A stretch of 64,000 nucleotides of DNA. It comes from Cherax quadricarinatus. Lineage: Eukaryota; Arthropoda; Malacostraca; Decapoda; Parastacidae. The position numbers and the translations under genes were made by a program. Below are positions 43,637 through 57,745 of this stretch, in pieces. Position 1 is the first letter of the stretch. Each line of letters opens with the position of its first letter. The DNA is taken from positions 21,415,859 to 21,479,858 of the forward strand of contig NC_091301.1 in assembly GCF_038502225.1 (NCBI RefSeq), in the 5' to 3' direction. A model generated the notes under the pieces. The model saw only the letters and a list, made by a program, of their open reading frames with translations, was not told where the DNA came from and made no database searches.

Positions 43637-44578
43637 TTGTTCAGATATGTTGATGATATTTTGTGTCTTATGCCCAAGAATGTAGATATACACCATTTCC
43701 TGGGGAAATTAAATAGCTTAGCCCATTCTATAAACTTTACTGTTGAGTTTGAAGAAAATAACTCATTGCCTTTTCTAGATTTTTTAATTATTAAGAGTAA
43801 TAATGAATTCAAATTTAAAATTTACAGAAAACCTACAAATAACTGTTCCTATGTACACTATTATTCTTCACATCAAAGTAGAGTTAAACTGTCTGTTTTC
43901 TCATCAATGTTTTTGAGAGCTTTACGTATTTGTAGTCCAGAGTTCATACATGAGGAAATATCCAAAATTTATGAAATAGCTAAAGATTTGAAATACCCAA
44001 GAAACGTAATTGATAAATCTTTTAAAATTGCTAGAAATACTTTTTACAATCCAAAAAGGGACAACCAACCTTATTCAACTAAAAATATGTTGGTTCTCCC
44101 TTACCATGAAAACTTGGTTGATATGCCTTCTCTTCCTATGACTTTTAATATCAAAGTTGTATTTAAAAATCTTGATACAGTAAAAAAAAAACTTTTGATA
44201 AAGAATTCTCCCCAAAATGCTGATGGATGTGTCTATAAGATTCCTTGTAAAATTTGCGATAAAGTTTATTACTGTCAAACTGGTAAAAGTCTCGAACTAA
44301 GATTAAAACAACATAAATATAGCATTAGAACTGGACAAGATTATAATGCTCTATTTATTCATGTGAGAGATTTTAACCATCCAATTGATTTTCAAAAAGT
44401 TGAGAAAGTTGTATCAAGCAAGTCCATGGTCGACAGGAATATAATTGAATCTTGTTTCATAAAAAGCAGTTTTGACAATAATATGAATATTTCCTTTGGT
44501 TTATATAAATTAGATCCATTTATAATTAATAGAATTTGGGAAGAATTAATAATACATTGGACAAATAATAAATTTTAA
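43637..44578 (+). CDS. PLE family B polymerase C-terminus plus GIY-YIG-type endonuclease (partial)
   Basis: 313 codons open. Starts at FRYVDDILCLMP (YVDD catalytic box) and continues LPFLDFLIIKS, KIYRKPTNN and FLRALRICSPEF, as in family A. The endonuclease part reads GCVYKIPCKICDKVYYCQTGK, LELRLKQHKYSI, with a later H-rich stretch. The CxxC pair is kept, but the YIG position reads YYC instead of YVG/YIG, so the nuclease may be inactive. The upstream RT half is missing apart from the motif B region. ATG at 43637 is simply the first in the frame. Confidence 0.8.
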   Translation: MFRYVDDILCLMPKNVDIHHFLGKLNSLAHSINFTVEFEENNSLPFLDFLIIKSNNEFKFKIYRKPTNNCSYVHYYSSHQSRVKLSVFSSMFLRALRICSPEFIHEEISKIYEIAKDLKYPRNVIDKSFKIARNTFYNPKRDNQPYSTKNMLVLPYHENLVDMPSLPMTFNIKVVFKNLDTVKKKLLIKNSPQNADGCVYKIPCKICDKVYYCQTGKSLELRLKQHKYSIRTGQDYNALFIHVRDFNHPIDFQKVEKVVSSKSMVDRNIIESCFIKSSFDNNMNISFGLYKLDPFIINRIWEELIIHWTNNKF

Positions 44579-44765
44579 AATTCTTAATTCGTGGGTAGAA
44601 TAATTTGTTCGTGGGTTGTATGAAGGACCTGTCTAGTTGGGTCAGCAGGCCTGCTGCAGTGTTCTCTTTCATATGATTCGCGCTTCAGGTGTTGCTTTGT
44701 TGTGGGATGTGATAGTGAGGTGTGGTCTAGACCCTTTATATGCCTTTGATGCATTACTTTTATTT

Positions 44766-44803
44766 TTCCTTGATAATGTGAGTAGTCACGAAAGCACTTG
44801 GAA
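44766..44803 (+). ncRNA. Hammerhead-like core, PLE B
   Basis: TTCC 44766-44769 (stem I), TTGATAA 44770-44776, extra T 44777, GTGA 44778-44781 paired with TCAC 44786-44789, GAA 44790-44792, AGCACT 44793-44798 (AGCGCT, a palindrome, in the 1.85 kb copy), T 44799, GGAA 44800-44803 pairing with TTCC. Same layout as families A and D with different stem sequences. Confidence 0.6.
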
Positions 44804-44868
44804 TTTCTCTATTCTTTCACAGTGGTTGTTTTGCATATTCTGAAATCACCTGTTTACTGTGATCTTAT

Positions 44869-46089
<1,221 letters not shown>

Positions 46090-46735
46090 CACTTTGTTCC
46101 TGGAGGTTACCTGGAGGTTATTCCGGGGATCAACACCCCCGCGGCCCGGTCCATGACCAGGCCTCCCGATGGATCTGGGCCTGATCAACTAGGCTGTTAC
46201 TGCTGGCCGCACGCAGTCCAACGTACGAGCCACAGCCCGGCTGATCCGGCACTGACTTTAGGTATCTGTCCAGCTCTCTCTTGAAGGCAGCCAGGGGTTT
46301 ATTGGCAATTCCCCTAATGCTTGATGGGAGGCTGTTAAACAGTTTTGGGCCCCGGACACTTATGGTGTTTTCCCTTAGTGTACCAATGGCGCCCCTACTT
46401 TTTATTGGGGGCATTTTGCATCGCCTGCCCAGTCTTTTACTTTCGTAGGGAGTGATTTCTGTGTGCAGATTTGGGACCATTCCTTCCAAGATTTTCCAAG
46501 TGTAGGTTATGATATATCTCTCCCTCCTGCGTTCCAACGAGTACAAGTCAAGTGCTTCCAAGCGTTCCCAGTAGTTAAGGTGCTTGACAGAACTTATACG
46601 TGCAGTAAAGGATCTCTGTACACTCTCTAGATCTGCGATTTCACCTGCTTTGAATGGAGATGTTAATGTACAGCAGTATTCCAGCCTAGAGAGAACAAGT
46701 GATTTGAAAAGGATCATCATGGGCTTGGCATCTCT
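46090..46735 (-). pseudogene. L2-like LINE, C-terminal RT fragment
   Basis: 196 codons open on minus: LFKSLVLSRLEYCCTLTSPF, LESVQRSFTARISSVKHLNYWERL, LYSLERRRERYIITYTWKIL, TISVRGPKLFNSLPSSIRG, KPLAAFKRELDRYLKSVPDQ, C-terminal [13 protein letters not shown]. The 3' UTR ends in repeated ctggaggtt(acc) units. It is 5'-truncated. The plus-strand relative is at 12112-12470. Confidence 0.82.
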
Positions 46736-47159
46736 CGTTTTGTTCTGTGATTTGTTTGCAGTCTTCTTATTACTAGTTTATTAACTATGTTGGGAAAGCG
46801 GCAAATTTGTGTCTGCATAACAATCTTATTGGGTACCATCCTGTCCATAAGGTTCTTCAGCTACTGAAGATGGAAGCCATTCAGAATACTGAAGTTATTG
46901 GGACCCCTCACACTCCAGGAACATAATAATCACAACCTCCTTCTTAGTAGGATACACCTGTCTTAAAAGTTTGAAGCCCATCAGAAGAGACTTCCTCAAC
47001 TTATCTAACACGTCAAGAGAGGTTCCTTAATGTTGGTGAAGGGTTCTTGATCGAAGTAATTGGACTTGTCTTCCTCTTCCTTAAATCGCGACGGATTACC
47101 TTTCATTTCCCCAGGTGCTAACAGTTGATGCAGAATTAACCAGCTGGCAACTGTAACAT
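46736..47159. other. Gene-free stretch with family D copy 3
   Basis: 47015-47115: agaggttccttaatgttggtg, aagggttcttgatcgaag, attggacttgtc and ttccttaaat, a diverged family D copy. No gene. Confidence 0.5.
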
Positions 47160-47440
47160 TCAGGTCCGGTGGCCTGGTGGCTAAAGCTCCCGCTTCACAC
47201 ACGGAGGGCCCGGGTTCGATTCCCGGCGGGTGGAAACATTTCGACACGTTTCCTTACACCTGTTGTCCTGTTCACCTAGCAGCAAATAGGTACCTGGGTG
47301 TTAGTCGACTGGTGTGGGTCGCATCCTGGGGGACAAGATTGAGGACCACAATGGCAATAAGTCCACGATGACGCACTGACTTTCTTGGGTTATCCTGGGT
47401 GGCTAATCCTCCGGGGTTAAAAATCCGAACGAAATCCTAT
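47160..47440 (+). mobile_element. tRNA-derived SINE, most complete copy
   Basis: Head: ggtggcctggtggctaaagc (A box) and gggcccgggttcgattcccgg (B box GGTTCGATTCC), followed by cgggtggaaac. Body: cctgttcacctagcagcaaat, aggtacctgggtgttagtcg, actggtgtgggtcgcatcc. Tail: tgggttatcctgggtggctaat. RNA polymerase III would transcribe such an element, and a LINE supplies the machinery. The acceptor arm does not pair, so it is not a tRNA gene. Related pieces: 36095-36185, 37935-37990, 55900-56095. Confidence 0.8.
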
Positions 47441-48904
47441 CTTATCTTCAATAGCTAAAAACCACCAGCATTGAAAATTTGAAGCCAATCGGATGAGGCG
47501 TTCCTAAGTTATGAACGAAAACTTTCTAGGAAGAAAAAATTTTCAAGTAACAACTTAAGTTACTCTTTCGTGGATACTTAGTAAAGCAGATTTACTCAAA
47601 TATAAACAACACTTACGCTGGCTCTGGCATCATAAATGCTGCTGTTAATTTCACTCAGGCTCGTCCCGTAAATATATTTATAAATGACTAATTCCGGATA
47701 ATAATTTGTAATAATAATTTAAGACCTGCCTCCTAAAATCTTTTTCTATTATACAAAGTATGCGTCGAAAATTAAATGAAAAAGACTGAAATTGTTTTCT
47801 GTAACACGGGCCAATATCAAAATGGTCGTCGAATACAACATGTATATATTCCAAATGGCTTTCATGGAATTTTTCAGAAACGTTAACTCGTAGGGAAATA
47901 AAAGCATACATGTGCCGGAAAATGCACTAGTCTGTACACGGGTGTCTGGCGAAGTGCCATATACTGGTGCTTGCAGAGACTTGATCAATTGTCTGTCGGG
48001 AAACATTAGTCTAGGATTCCATGACTCTCCTCGTGTCATTATGTATGTAGAAACGTGAATCGGTCGAGCAGAGTCTCGAACCGGTAGCTCTCACAAGATC
48101 ATAACATAAGAAAGGCACTGCAGCAAACTTACTGGCCCATAATAGGCAAGTTCTTCTCAAATACAAACCCACTAACAAAAATACTCGGCTACTACAGACG
48201 AATCAGCAGCAGCAGTTTCACTAAGGAGATCTCAAATCTGCCACATACTGGACAAGTATTGCTAGCAGGGGCCACCAACTGTAAACCTGACAGCTTTCGC
48301 CGAACATTCAGAAAGAGGAAAATGATTGGCCGCATTTTCCCATTTCTGAAGCATGTTTTCACATTGAATTTTCTCGAGACTGGTGATTTTTTTTTTGTTA
48401 TATACATATAGACGTAAATACTGCATATTACATAACTATATTCATAATCTTCCATCTCTTGGCATGACTCGACAAAGCCAAGTTAGCAGAGAATCTAAGT
48501 ATCAACTAAGCATCCTCAACAGTCCTTCGGAACACAATTGGAATAGCAAACACAAGTCAAAGACTGATAGACACTTGAACTTTAACGAGGTAATCTCTAG
48601 GACGAGTAGGAGAGGCTGGGTGGAAGGAAGAGTGATGGAAGAATGGAAGAAGAAAAGAAGGAGAGTAACGGAGGTGCAAGAAGAGGAAATGAAGGGATAT
48701 TGAGGGAAAAACAAAACGAAGGAAAGAGTGTGAGGACAAAGATAAAAGCATAGGTGAGAGGGGGAGGATGGGGAGAAGTGTGATGAGGAAAATGAAAGCT
48801 GGGACTAAACAGCGGTGAGGTTAGTAGGCATGAGAAGTAATGGATGTTAGGTGAAATGGGAGATGCAGGGGGGGGGGGGAAGGAGAGGGGAATTAAAAAA
48901 AGGT
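47441..48904. other. Gene-free stretch
   Basis: AT-rich. A tRNA-like reversed block lies at 48055-48100 (gtctcgaaccggtagctctca). 48600-48900 is purine-rich (gaagaaaagaaggagag, a 9-G run at 48867). Short frames have no domains. Confidence 0.5.
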
Positions 48905-49235
48905 ATTTGCGCTGAGAGATGTATATACACCGACATCTCTCGGTGAATATACGCAGGATATATACATAGAGATGTTATATCTATGAATATACACAGACAT
49001 ATCTATCTCTCAGTGAATATACCCTGAAAGGTGTTTATCCATCAGAATATATAGACCGAAATATTATTATCTCTCATTGTATATACATCAAGAGATGTTT
49101 ATATCCCAATGTATATATTTACAGTTTTTATCCCGATATGTGTATACAGTGAGAGATTTTCATACCACGGTGTAAATATAGAAAGAAATATTGAAAGATA
49201 ATGTTTTTGTCTCTCAATGTATATACGCTGAGATT
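48905..49235. repeat. Degenerate tandem repeat, about 40-45 bp period
   Basis: Recurring pieces: tctctcagtgaatatacactg, agagatgtttatat and tgtatatacacc. Copies are strongly diverged. Similar sentences occur at 27175 and 19920. Confidence 0.5.
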
Positions 49236-49484
49236 TCCGTTCTTATTTTATTAACTAAAATAAATCACCTGGATAAGTGTATAAGTGTACATGTCAACTC
49301 CCGCCATTTGAACGATGCCTCTATTTTCTTGCATCCAGTTGCCATTTTTTGCAGCCTTTTTTACTTCTTATTTGCTGTTAAATGTACATTTAATCGAAAC
49401 AAAAGCAAGATCATGTGGAATGACGAAGATAAGGGAAGACCGGACACGCGGTACAGTTTTTGAAGAGAGAGAGAGAGAGAGAGA

Positions 49485-49552
49485 GACAGGATGTGCTTGG
49501 TGATATATAGATGCCCCAGGTCTGGAGCATCTATGTATCACCAAGCACATCT
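49485..49552. repeat. Perfect-looking hairpin
   Basis: Arms gatgtgcttggtgatatata.. and ..tatgtatcaccaagcacatc, about 27 bp each with one or two mismatches, around the centre ccccaggtctgg. A (GA)n run lies just left (49465-49486). Confidence 0.8.
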
Positions 49553-49589
49553 CTACAACCTGGTGAATGTCAGGTAAATGGTCACAGAT

Positions 49590-49770
49590 GCGACTAATGT
49601 GACATTTAATCATGGCAACGTTTCGCTCTCCGGAAGCTTCGTCATCGCAACGGCTTGACGAAGCTCCTGGAGAGTGAAAACCTTGCCATAATAAAATGCC
49701 ACATTGGTTGCATCTGTGTCCATTTACTTAATATTTTGTGGGTAATTCTATCATTATTACCGCTGGTTAA
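49590..49770. mobile_element. PLE family A terminus as solo inverted repeat
   Basis: Minus arm 49592-49645 and plus arm 49648-49730 meet head to head. Plus arm core: CGGC, TTGACGA, A, GCTC-ctgga-GAGT, GAA, AACC, TT, GCCA. It is followed by ataataaaat, the gttgcatctgtgtcc block and, past the 3' end, ttttgtgggtaattctatc. The last piece corresponds to the element start TGTCGGTAATTCTACC, so a head-to-tail junction is present. No coding sequence. Confidence 0.65.
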
Positions 49771-49965
49771 CGTCAGTGACACGGGGAAGACTACCAAACT
49801 TCGGAACAGTATTTAGAAAATTGAAGGAGGGGAAAAAAACAATCTTTCATTACTTTATACACAACATATGTCGGTCCAGTCAGTACGGGCGTAGCTCCTG
49901 GTGTGGAGTTCCCACCTGGTCCAACAATTGTGTGACAAAAAGGTCCAGCAGTTTGTAAACAGATT

Positions 49966-52016
<2,051 letters not shown>

Positions 52017-52017
52017 T

Positions 52018-52170
52018 AAGATGAGGTACGATAAGGCTCTGACAGCGGGAAGAGCTTTATCGTAGCGACTAGCGACTAGCGACTAGCGACTAGCGACTAG
52101 CGACAAGGCGGGGCTATGAGCTGTGACTCGACCCCTGCAACCACAACTAGGTGAGTACACACACACACAA
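52018..52170 (+). mobile_element. CR1-like 3' end with 9-bp expansion
   Basis: taagatgaggtacgataaggc ... gcggggc ... gactcgacccctgcaacc ... aactaggtgagtac and a short (AC)n. Within the UTR the piece gcgactagc is repeated about five times (52062-52104), where other copies have a single gcgaccagtg. Confidence 0.8.
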
Positions 52171-52540
52171 TTGTTGATGAGCCCAGCAACAATTTTGTGA
52201 ATGACAATAGCAAAACCAAGTTTAAACTGAAACATTTTCACAGTAACATCAGAAGAATAAAAAAAAAAAACAGGAAATATTACTGAAGAAAGAAGAGCTC
52301 CGGAGAAACAAATAAATCAGTGAAGAGTTAAACGAGGTGTTAGTGGGAAGAGGAACAACTGGATAGTGTTGTGTGTACCTAGTGGGTACTGGGTACCATA
52401 CACACAAAAGGGGAAAGACTTGAAAAAAGCACTTTTAAGTGAGTTATACATCAAAGGCAACTGAAATCGAAAAAGTGTCACTATGAATTTTGCGAGAGGA
52501 AGCAGAAGCACTGTCTAGACCACTAGTTGAAAAAGTATGG
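52171..52540. other. Gene-free stretch
   Basis: No supported gene. Possibly more decayed LINE sequence, but no motif could be read with confidence. Confidence 0.4.
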
Positions 52541-52544
52541 GACA

Positions 52545-53145
52545 CATGAACAACAGCCGGTACGGTTTTGGATATGGTAAATATTGTCTCTCAAATCTGC
52601 TAGAGTTATGTGACAAGGTAACGAAATTAGGCAGAAGAGAGTGAGACAGGCTCGGTGCAGTGCACACAAGAGACTGTGATCAAAGCTGGAGGAGGAGACA
52701 GCACCAGTATGGAATCCACGTCTGATAAAGCATGTCAAGAAACTGGGGGAAAAAAAAACGTGCAAAAGTTTGCAATAAAACTAGTCCCAAAAATAAGAGG
52801 TATGAGCTATGAGAAGAGGATAAAGGAGCTAAACTTGATAACATTAAAGAAAAAAACGACCGGAGGGTGACATGATTACGACATCCAAAATACAGGGTCT
52901 CAGATACACGAGGCACTACAGGAAGTTAAAAAAAAAGTCGTGGGATGTTAGGAAATACTTCTTTAGACTTAGAGTTGTCAGAAAGTGGAGCGACATAGAC
53001 AGCGAAGTGGTAGAGGCATGATCCATACAAAATTTTAAGAAGACGTATGATAGGGCTCACGAGGCCCAGGAGATGGGGAAAGAAACCTAGTAACGGCCAA
53101 GGAAGAGACTCTACCCCTGCAACCACATATAGGTAAGTCATAATG
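52545..53145 (+). pseudogene. CR1-like LINE, old internally deleted copy
   Basis: Reads NNSRYGFGYGKYCLSNLLEL, CDKVTKLG near 52550-52635 (cf. QHGFTEGKSCVTNLLEFYDK in the good copy), then a deletion to APVWNPRLIKHVKKL, KLVPKIRGMSYEKRIKELNL, then TTSKIQGL and LRKYFFRLRVVRKW. It ends aggtaagtc instead of aggtgagtac. Many stops; the oldest CR1 copy here. Confidence 0.75.
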
Positions 53146-53154
53146 CGAGTGCGC

Positions 53155-53158
<4 letters not shown>

Positions 53159-53198
<40 letters not shown>
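53159..53198. repeat. (AC)n microsatellite
   Basis: AC array a few bases after the old CR1 copy's 3' end. 53199-53431 has no gene. Confidence 0.95.
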
Positions 53199-53199
<1 letters not shown>

Positions 53200-53431
53200 A
53201 GGAAAAATACTCACTAAGTGAAGGGAGACGCTAATCACATCAGTGAGGTTTGAGAGCCGACGGGCAGGAACAAAGCATTCCTTGACCTCCTTGGAGGTGA
53301 CATAACAAGTGGTAGCTGCTGGCAACCTGGGTAATATGACAGTGTGTGCTGGTAAAAACCCACCCCGAGGAATTACACACAGTGAAGCACAAACTATTGC
53401 AAGAGTGTGACGATAGTGGCGTCAGTACACC

Positions 53432-53819
<388 letters not shown>

Positions 53820-54072
53820 GGAAATGTTTGTCCATCGCGGAAGTAGCAGTATAACTTGTTATTTGCTGCATTTATGCTCATTTTCCTCTGAGTCCCTAAA
53901 CCTATACGGCTTTAGGGTCTTTGCCTTCGAATAATCCTTTCCCTTCGTGGGGAAGGGAATAATTGCCTTAAAATTGCTTTAAGGCAAGTGATCCAAGGTA
54001 ATGAAGAAAGGTAACCTCCCCCCGGGGATCCAACTTTAGTTCTAAGTCATACATCTGGCTATACCTGTAACC

Positions 54073-54134
<62 letters not shown>

Positions 54135-54539
54135 ATGACGAGGACGAAGGGAGCTGTGGCAAGGACCTCCCTGATTAAAATACATTCCTTAAGAGATTGA
54201 GGAGGGTTGAGGGAATTTCATTTATTACCAGCGAGAAAATAATTTGTTGATGCCAGATTGATATGAGCTGGCGAGGCGAAGAAGGGGGAAGTGGTAAGGG
54301 GAGGGGGAAGGGGGGTTTGCTCTCCAGTGTGAAGCCTCTCTTACTTGTAGCCGAGACTTCCCTTCCCCCCCCCCCCTCCCCTTTTTTTTCTTCCCCTGCA
54401 ATCTTTGTGATGCGTGAAGAAATATTGGAGTGAAGAGAGAGAGAGAGAGAGAGAGAGGAAGGGGCCTCCATCCACCCATACACCCACCCAGTCACTCCGT
54501 CCGCTTACTTGTTCCATGCGCCCACTTAGTACACCGTTC
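53820..54539. other. Gene-free stretch with (GA)n
   Basis: 54074-54128 is GA microsatellite and 54432-54458 a shorter one. 53925-54000 has a small inverted ttgccttaaa/tttaaggcaa. No gene. Confidence 0.6.
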
Positions 54540-54955
54540 GACCACCCTTTTTTAATTAGACCACCCCCCTTAATTGGACCACCCCTACTTAATTCGACCG
54601 CTCTCTCTTAATTCGACCACCCCCTCTTAATTCGACCACCCCCTCTTAATTCGACCACTCTCTCTTAATTCGACCACCCTCTCTTAATTCGACCACCCCC
54701 TCTTAATTCGACCACCCCCTCTTAATTCGACCACCCTCTCTTAATTCGACCACCCTCTCTTAATTCGACCACCCTCTCTTAATTCGACCACCCCCTCTTA
54801 GTTCGACCATCTCCTCTTAATTCGACCATTCTTTTCTTAATTCGATTACCCCTTCTTATTTAGACCACCCCTTCTTAATTAGACCACCCCTTCTTAATTA
54901 GACCACCCCTTCTTAATTCGACCACCCTTTTTTAATTCGACCAGCCCATCCACCC
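54540..54955. repeat. 19-bp minisatellite
   Basis: About 21 units of CTTAATTCGACCACCCYCT. The edges are more diverged (ttaattagaccacccc) and the centre most homogeneous. Confidence 0.9.
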
Positions 54956-55899
54956 TCCATTTTAAAACCATATATCGGTTAACAGGATAAAGATGGGCAT
55001 AAGTTGTTCTTGGTGTCTCCTCTATCTTCATCAAAGCCCTCTCTATTTTCTCTTCACTCTCCTTACCCCTGTCTCCACTCTCCCTATCCCTCTATCCACT
55101 CTCTTTATCCCTCTCTCCACTCTCTTTATCCCTCTCTCTACTCTTCCTCTATCAGTTTTACCTTTACCACTCTTTTCTCACTCTCCCTATCCCACTCATT
55201 TTCCCTTTCCTTGCTCTCTCTCCTTTTGCCTCTCCCTGTTTCCCCTCTAGCTATTTCCATCCCCTTCCCTCTCAAGAGCAGCGCCAGAATTTCTATACTG
55301 AAGGGGGGTTAGCGGTGTTTTTTCCAGCTGGAAGTGATGGTTAGGAGACTTGTTTTGAAGCAGAGTTATCATTTGTTATCATTGGGGGGCTGTGGTAATT
55401 TTGGGGGGCTTGTGCCCCCAAGTCTTGGCGCCGCCACTGCCCTCCTCTTTCTCCTTTGCCTCTCTCAATCTTTCTCTCCTCGTCTAATTTCTATCCGCTA
55501 CCCCTCGCCCACCCCTTGTCTCTATCCCAATCTTTCTTACAGTCTAAGCTAATATATCCTGTCTTTCATTCTTCTTTTCCGTAAAAATTTTTGTGTATCC
55601 TCTTCTTCCCATCTCAGCTCTTCACTGTACAAGTTTCCTTTTCTCCTCCATCTCCCTTCTTCTCTCAGCTTTACCACGATTTATCCTCCCTCTTCCGTCT
55701 TCCTCACCTTTCCTACGACTTACTCTCAATCTAACTTTCCTCTTTCTTCCCATTCTCTTAACAGTTTGCTATTTCCATCTCGGATTCCTCCTCTTCTCTC
55801 CTCACTGGCGTCTCCCCTTATTCTTCTCATCGCTTCTCTCTCACTTCCCCCTCACCTGCCGCAGGTCATTCATCCATTCTTTTCCATCTTCTCCCCAGG
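54956..55899. other. CT-rich gene-free stretch
   Basis: Pyrimidine-rich, with a short 14-17 bp tandem (ctctttatccctctctccac, 55070-55140). 55285-55440 reads like a dispersed repeat (gggggcttgtgccccc). No gene. Confidence 0.5.
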
Positions 55900-56100
55900 A
55901 TGCCGCCTAGCTTGCGGGTGACAGCATTCGACTCACAATTGACAAGGCCCCGGTTCGAATCCCTGCCACGGGGAAACACACGGGTAAGTTTACTTACAGC
56001 ATTGCTCACCCCAGCTGCCCCTGCTCACCCCTGCTACCCTTGCCCATCTAGCAATATAAATACGTACCTGTGCGTTAGTCGGTTTATGTAAGTTTATGTA
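55900..56100 (+). mobile_element. tRNA-derived SINE, diverged
   Basis: gcctagcttgcgggtgacag, gccccggttcgaatccctg (B box), ggggaaacacacggg, then a body with tgcccatctagcaatataaata, cgtacctgtgcgttagtcgg. Same family as 47160-47440. Confidence 0.65.
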
Positions 56101-56380
56101 AGACAACATCTGGCTTTATGTTAGGAACTCCAGTCCAGCTATAATGTCAGATCTTGTGTAAGAAAAACATTTAGTCTTGTTTAAGAAGCTCCAGTACTTG
56201 CTGGAATGTTATATCTTGTGTAAGAAAACATTCTAGTCTTGTTTAAGAAGCTCCATTACCTGCTGGAAAGTTATATCTTGTGTAAGAAAACATCTAGTCT
56301 TGTTTAAGAAGCTCCAGTACCTGCTGGAATGTTATATCTTGTGTAAGAAAACATTCGAGTATTGTTGAAGAGCTTCAGTA

Positions 56381-57123
56381 CCTGCTGGAATGAACATTAA
56401 AATGGTATAAAATACCGACAGATTGTTAGGTAAGACACATATGCAACAGTTAGGTATCTTTATTTCGAAACGTTTCGCCTACACAGTAGGCTTCTTCAGT
56501 CGAGTACAGAAAAGTTGATAGAAGCAGAAGAGACTTGAAGACGATGTAATCAGTCCATCACCCTTAAAGTTTTGAGGTGGTCAGTCCCTCAGTCTGGAGA
56601 AGAGCATTGTTCCAAAGTCTGAAACAATATGGAGTTGAAGTGAGAGGATGGAGCCTTATATAGCGTTGCATATGTGTCTTACCTAACAATCTGTCGGTAT
56701 TTTATACCATTTTAATGTTCAATCTGTCAGACACTGCAACACAAGGGTATCTTGGTACAGACCTGGAATCAACTTCGACTACCTCTACTAGTGAGAACAG
56801 CTGGATTTGAGAGGGACCTGACCTCCCAACATCTGCGTTCTACTAGTGACCTACGTCTCACCTCCTGGCGCTATATAAGGCTCCATCCTCTCACTTCAAC
56901 TCCATATTGTTTCAAACTTTGGAACAATGCTCTTCTCCAGACTGAGGGACTGACCACCTCAAAACTTTAAGGGTGATGGACTGATTACATCGTCTTCAAG
57001 TCTCTTCTGCTTCTATCAACTTTTCTGTACTCGACTGAAGAAGCCTACTGTGTAGGCGAAACGTTTCGAAATAAAGATACCTAACTGTTGCATATGTGTC
57101 TTACCTAACAACCTGCTGGAATG
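56381..57123 (+). mobile_element. 719 bp PLE-type non-autonomous insertion with 12-bp TSD
   Basis: CCTGCTGGAATG occurs at 56381-56392 and 57112-57123; removing 56393-57111 restores one continuous minisatellite unit. The insert is a reverse partial arm (56393-56665) joined to a forward copy (56666-57111). Both arms contain the junction CTTACCTAACAATCTGTCGG, i.e. the element's end fused to its start, giving a repeating unit of 422 bp (56690-57111). The forward copy ends in the same motif it begins with. No protein is encoded: the 72-codon frame at 56752-56970 has no domain. The hammerhead-like core lies 42 bp before the end. Confidence 0.85.
57031..57069 (+). ncRNA. Hammerhead-like core, best example
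   Basis: TCGA 57031-57034 (stem I), CTGAAGA 57035-57041, extra A 57042, GCCTAC 57043-57048 / GTAGGC 57052-57057 (perfect stem II, 3-base loop), GAA 57058-57060, ACGT 57061-57064 (palindromic stem III), T 57065, TCGA 57066-57069 (pairs with 57031-57034). All catalytic-core bases of the hammerhead consensus are present. The single deviation is the additional A after position 9. A reverse copy is at 56476-56514. Confidence 0.65.
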
Positions 57124-57745
57124 TTATATCTTGTGTAAGAAAACATTCTAGTCTTGTTTAAGAAGCTCCAGTTCCTGCTGGAATGTTATATCTTGTGTAA
57201 GGAAACATTCTAGTATTGTTTAAGAAGCTCCAGTACCTGCTGGAATGTTATATATTGTGTAAGGAAACATTCTAGTATTATTTAAGAAGCTCCAGTACCT
57301 GCTGGAATGTTATATATTGTGTAAGAAAACATTCGAGTATTGTTTAAGAAGCTCCAGTTCCTGCTGGAATGTTATATCTTGTGTAAGAAAGCATTCTAGT
57401 ATTGTTTAAGAAGCTCCAGTACCTGCCGGAATGTTATATATTGTGAAAGAAAACATTCTAGTCTTGTTTAAGAAGCTCCAGTTCCTGCTGGAATGTTATA
57501 TCTTGTGTAAGGAAACATCTAGTCTTGTTTAAAAAGCTCTAGTACCTGCTGGAATGTGATATCTTGTGTAAGAAAGCATTCTAGTATTGTTTAAGAAGCT
57601 CCAGTTCCTGCTGGAATGTTATATCTTATGTAAGGAAACATCTAGTCTTGTTTAAAAAGCTCCAGTACCTGCTGGAACATTGTCTTGTGTAAGAAAACTT
57701 CCCTGTCTTGTGTGTAAGAGACTCCAGTACCTGCTGGAAGTATTC

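Larger units (their letters stand above)
56120..57745. repeat. 62-bp minisatellite, interrupted
   Basis: Unit: cctgctggaatgttatatct, tgtgtaagaaaacattctag, tcttgtttaagaagctccag, ta. About four units before and ten after an insertion at 56393-57111. Units differ mainly in the last third. Confidence 0.9.

Noticed and set aside
47160..47235. Functional tRNA gene.
   Set aside because: A and B boxes are clear, but the acceptor arms do not pair and the sequence continues into a SINE body present at other loci.
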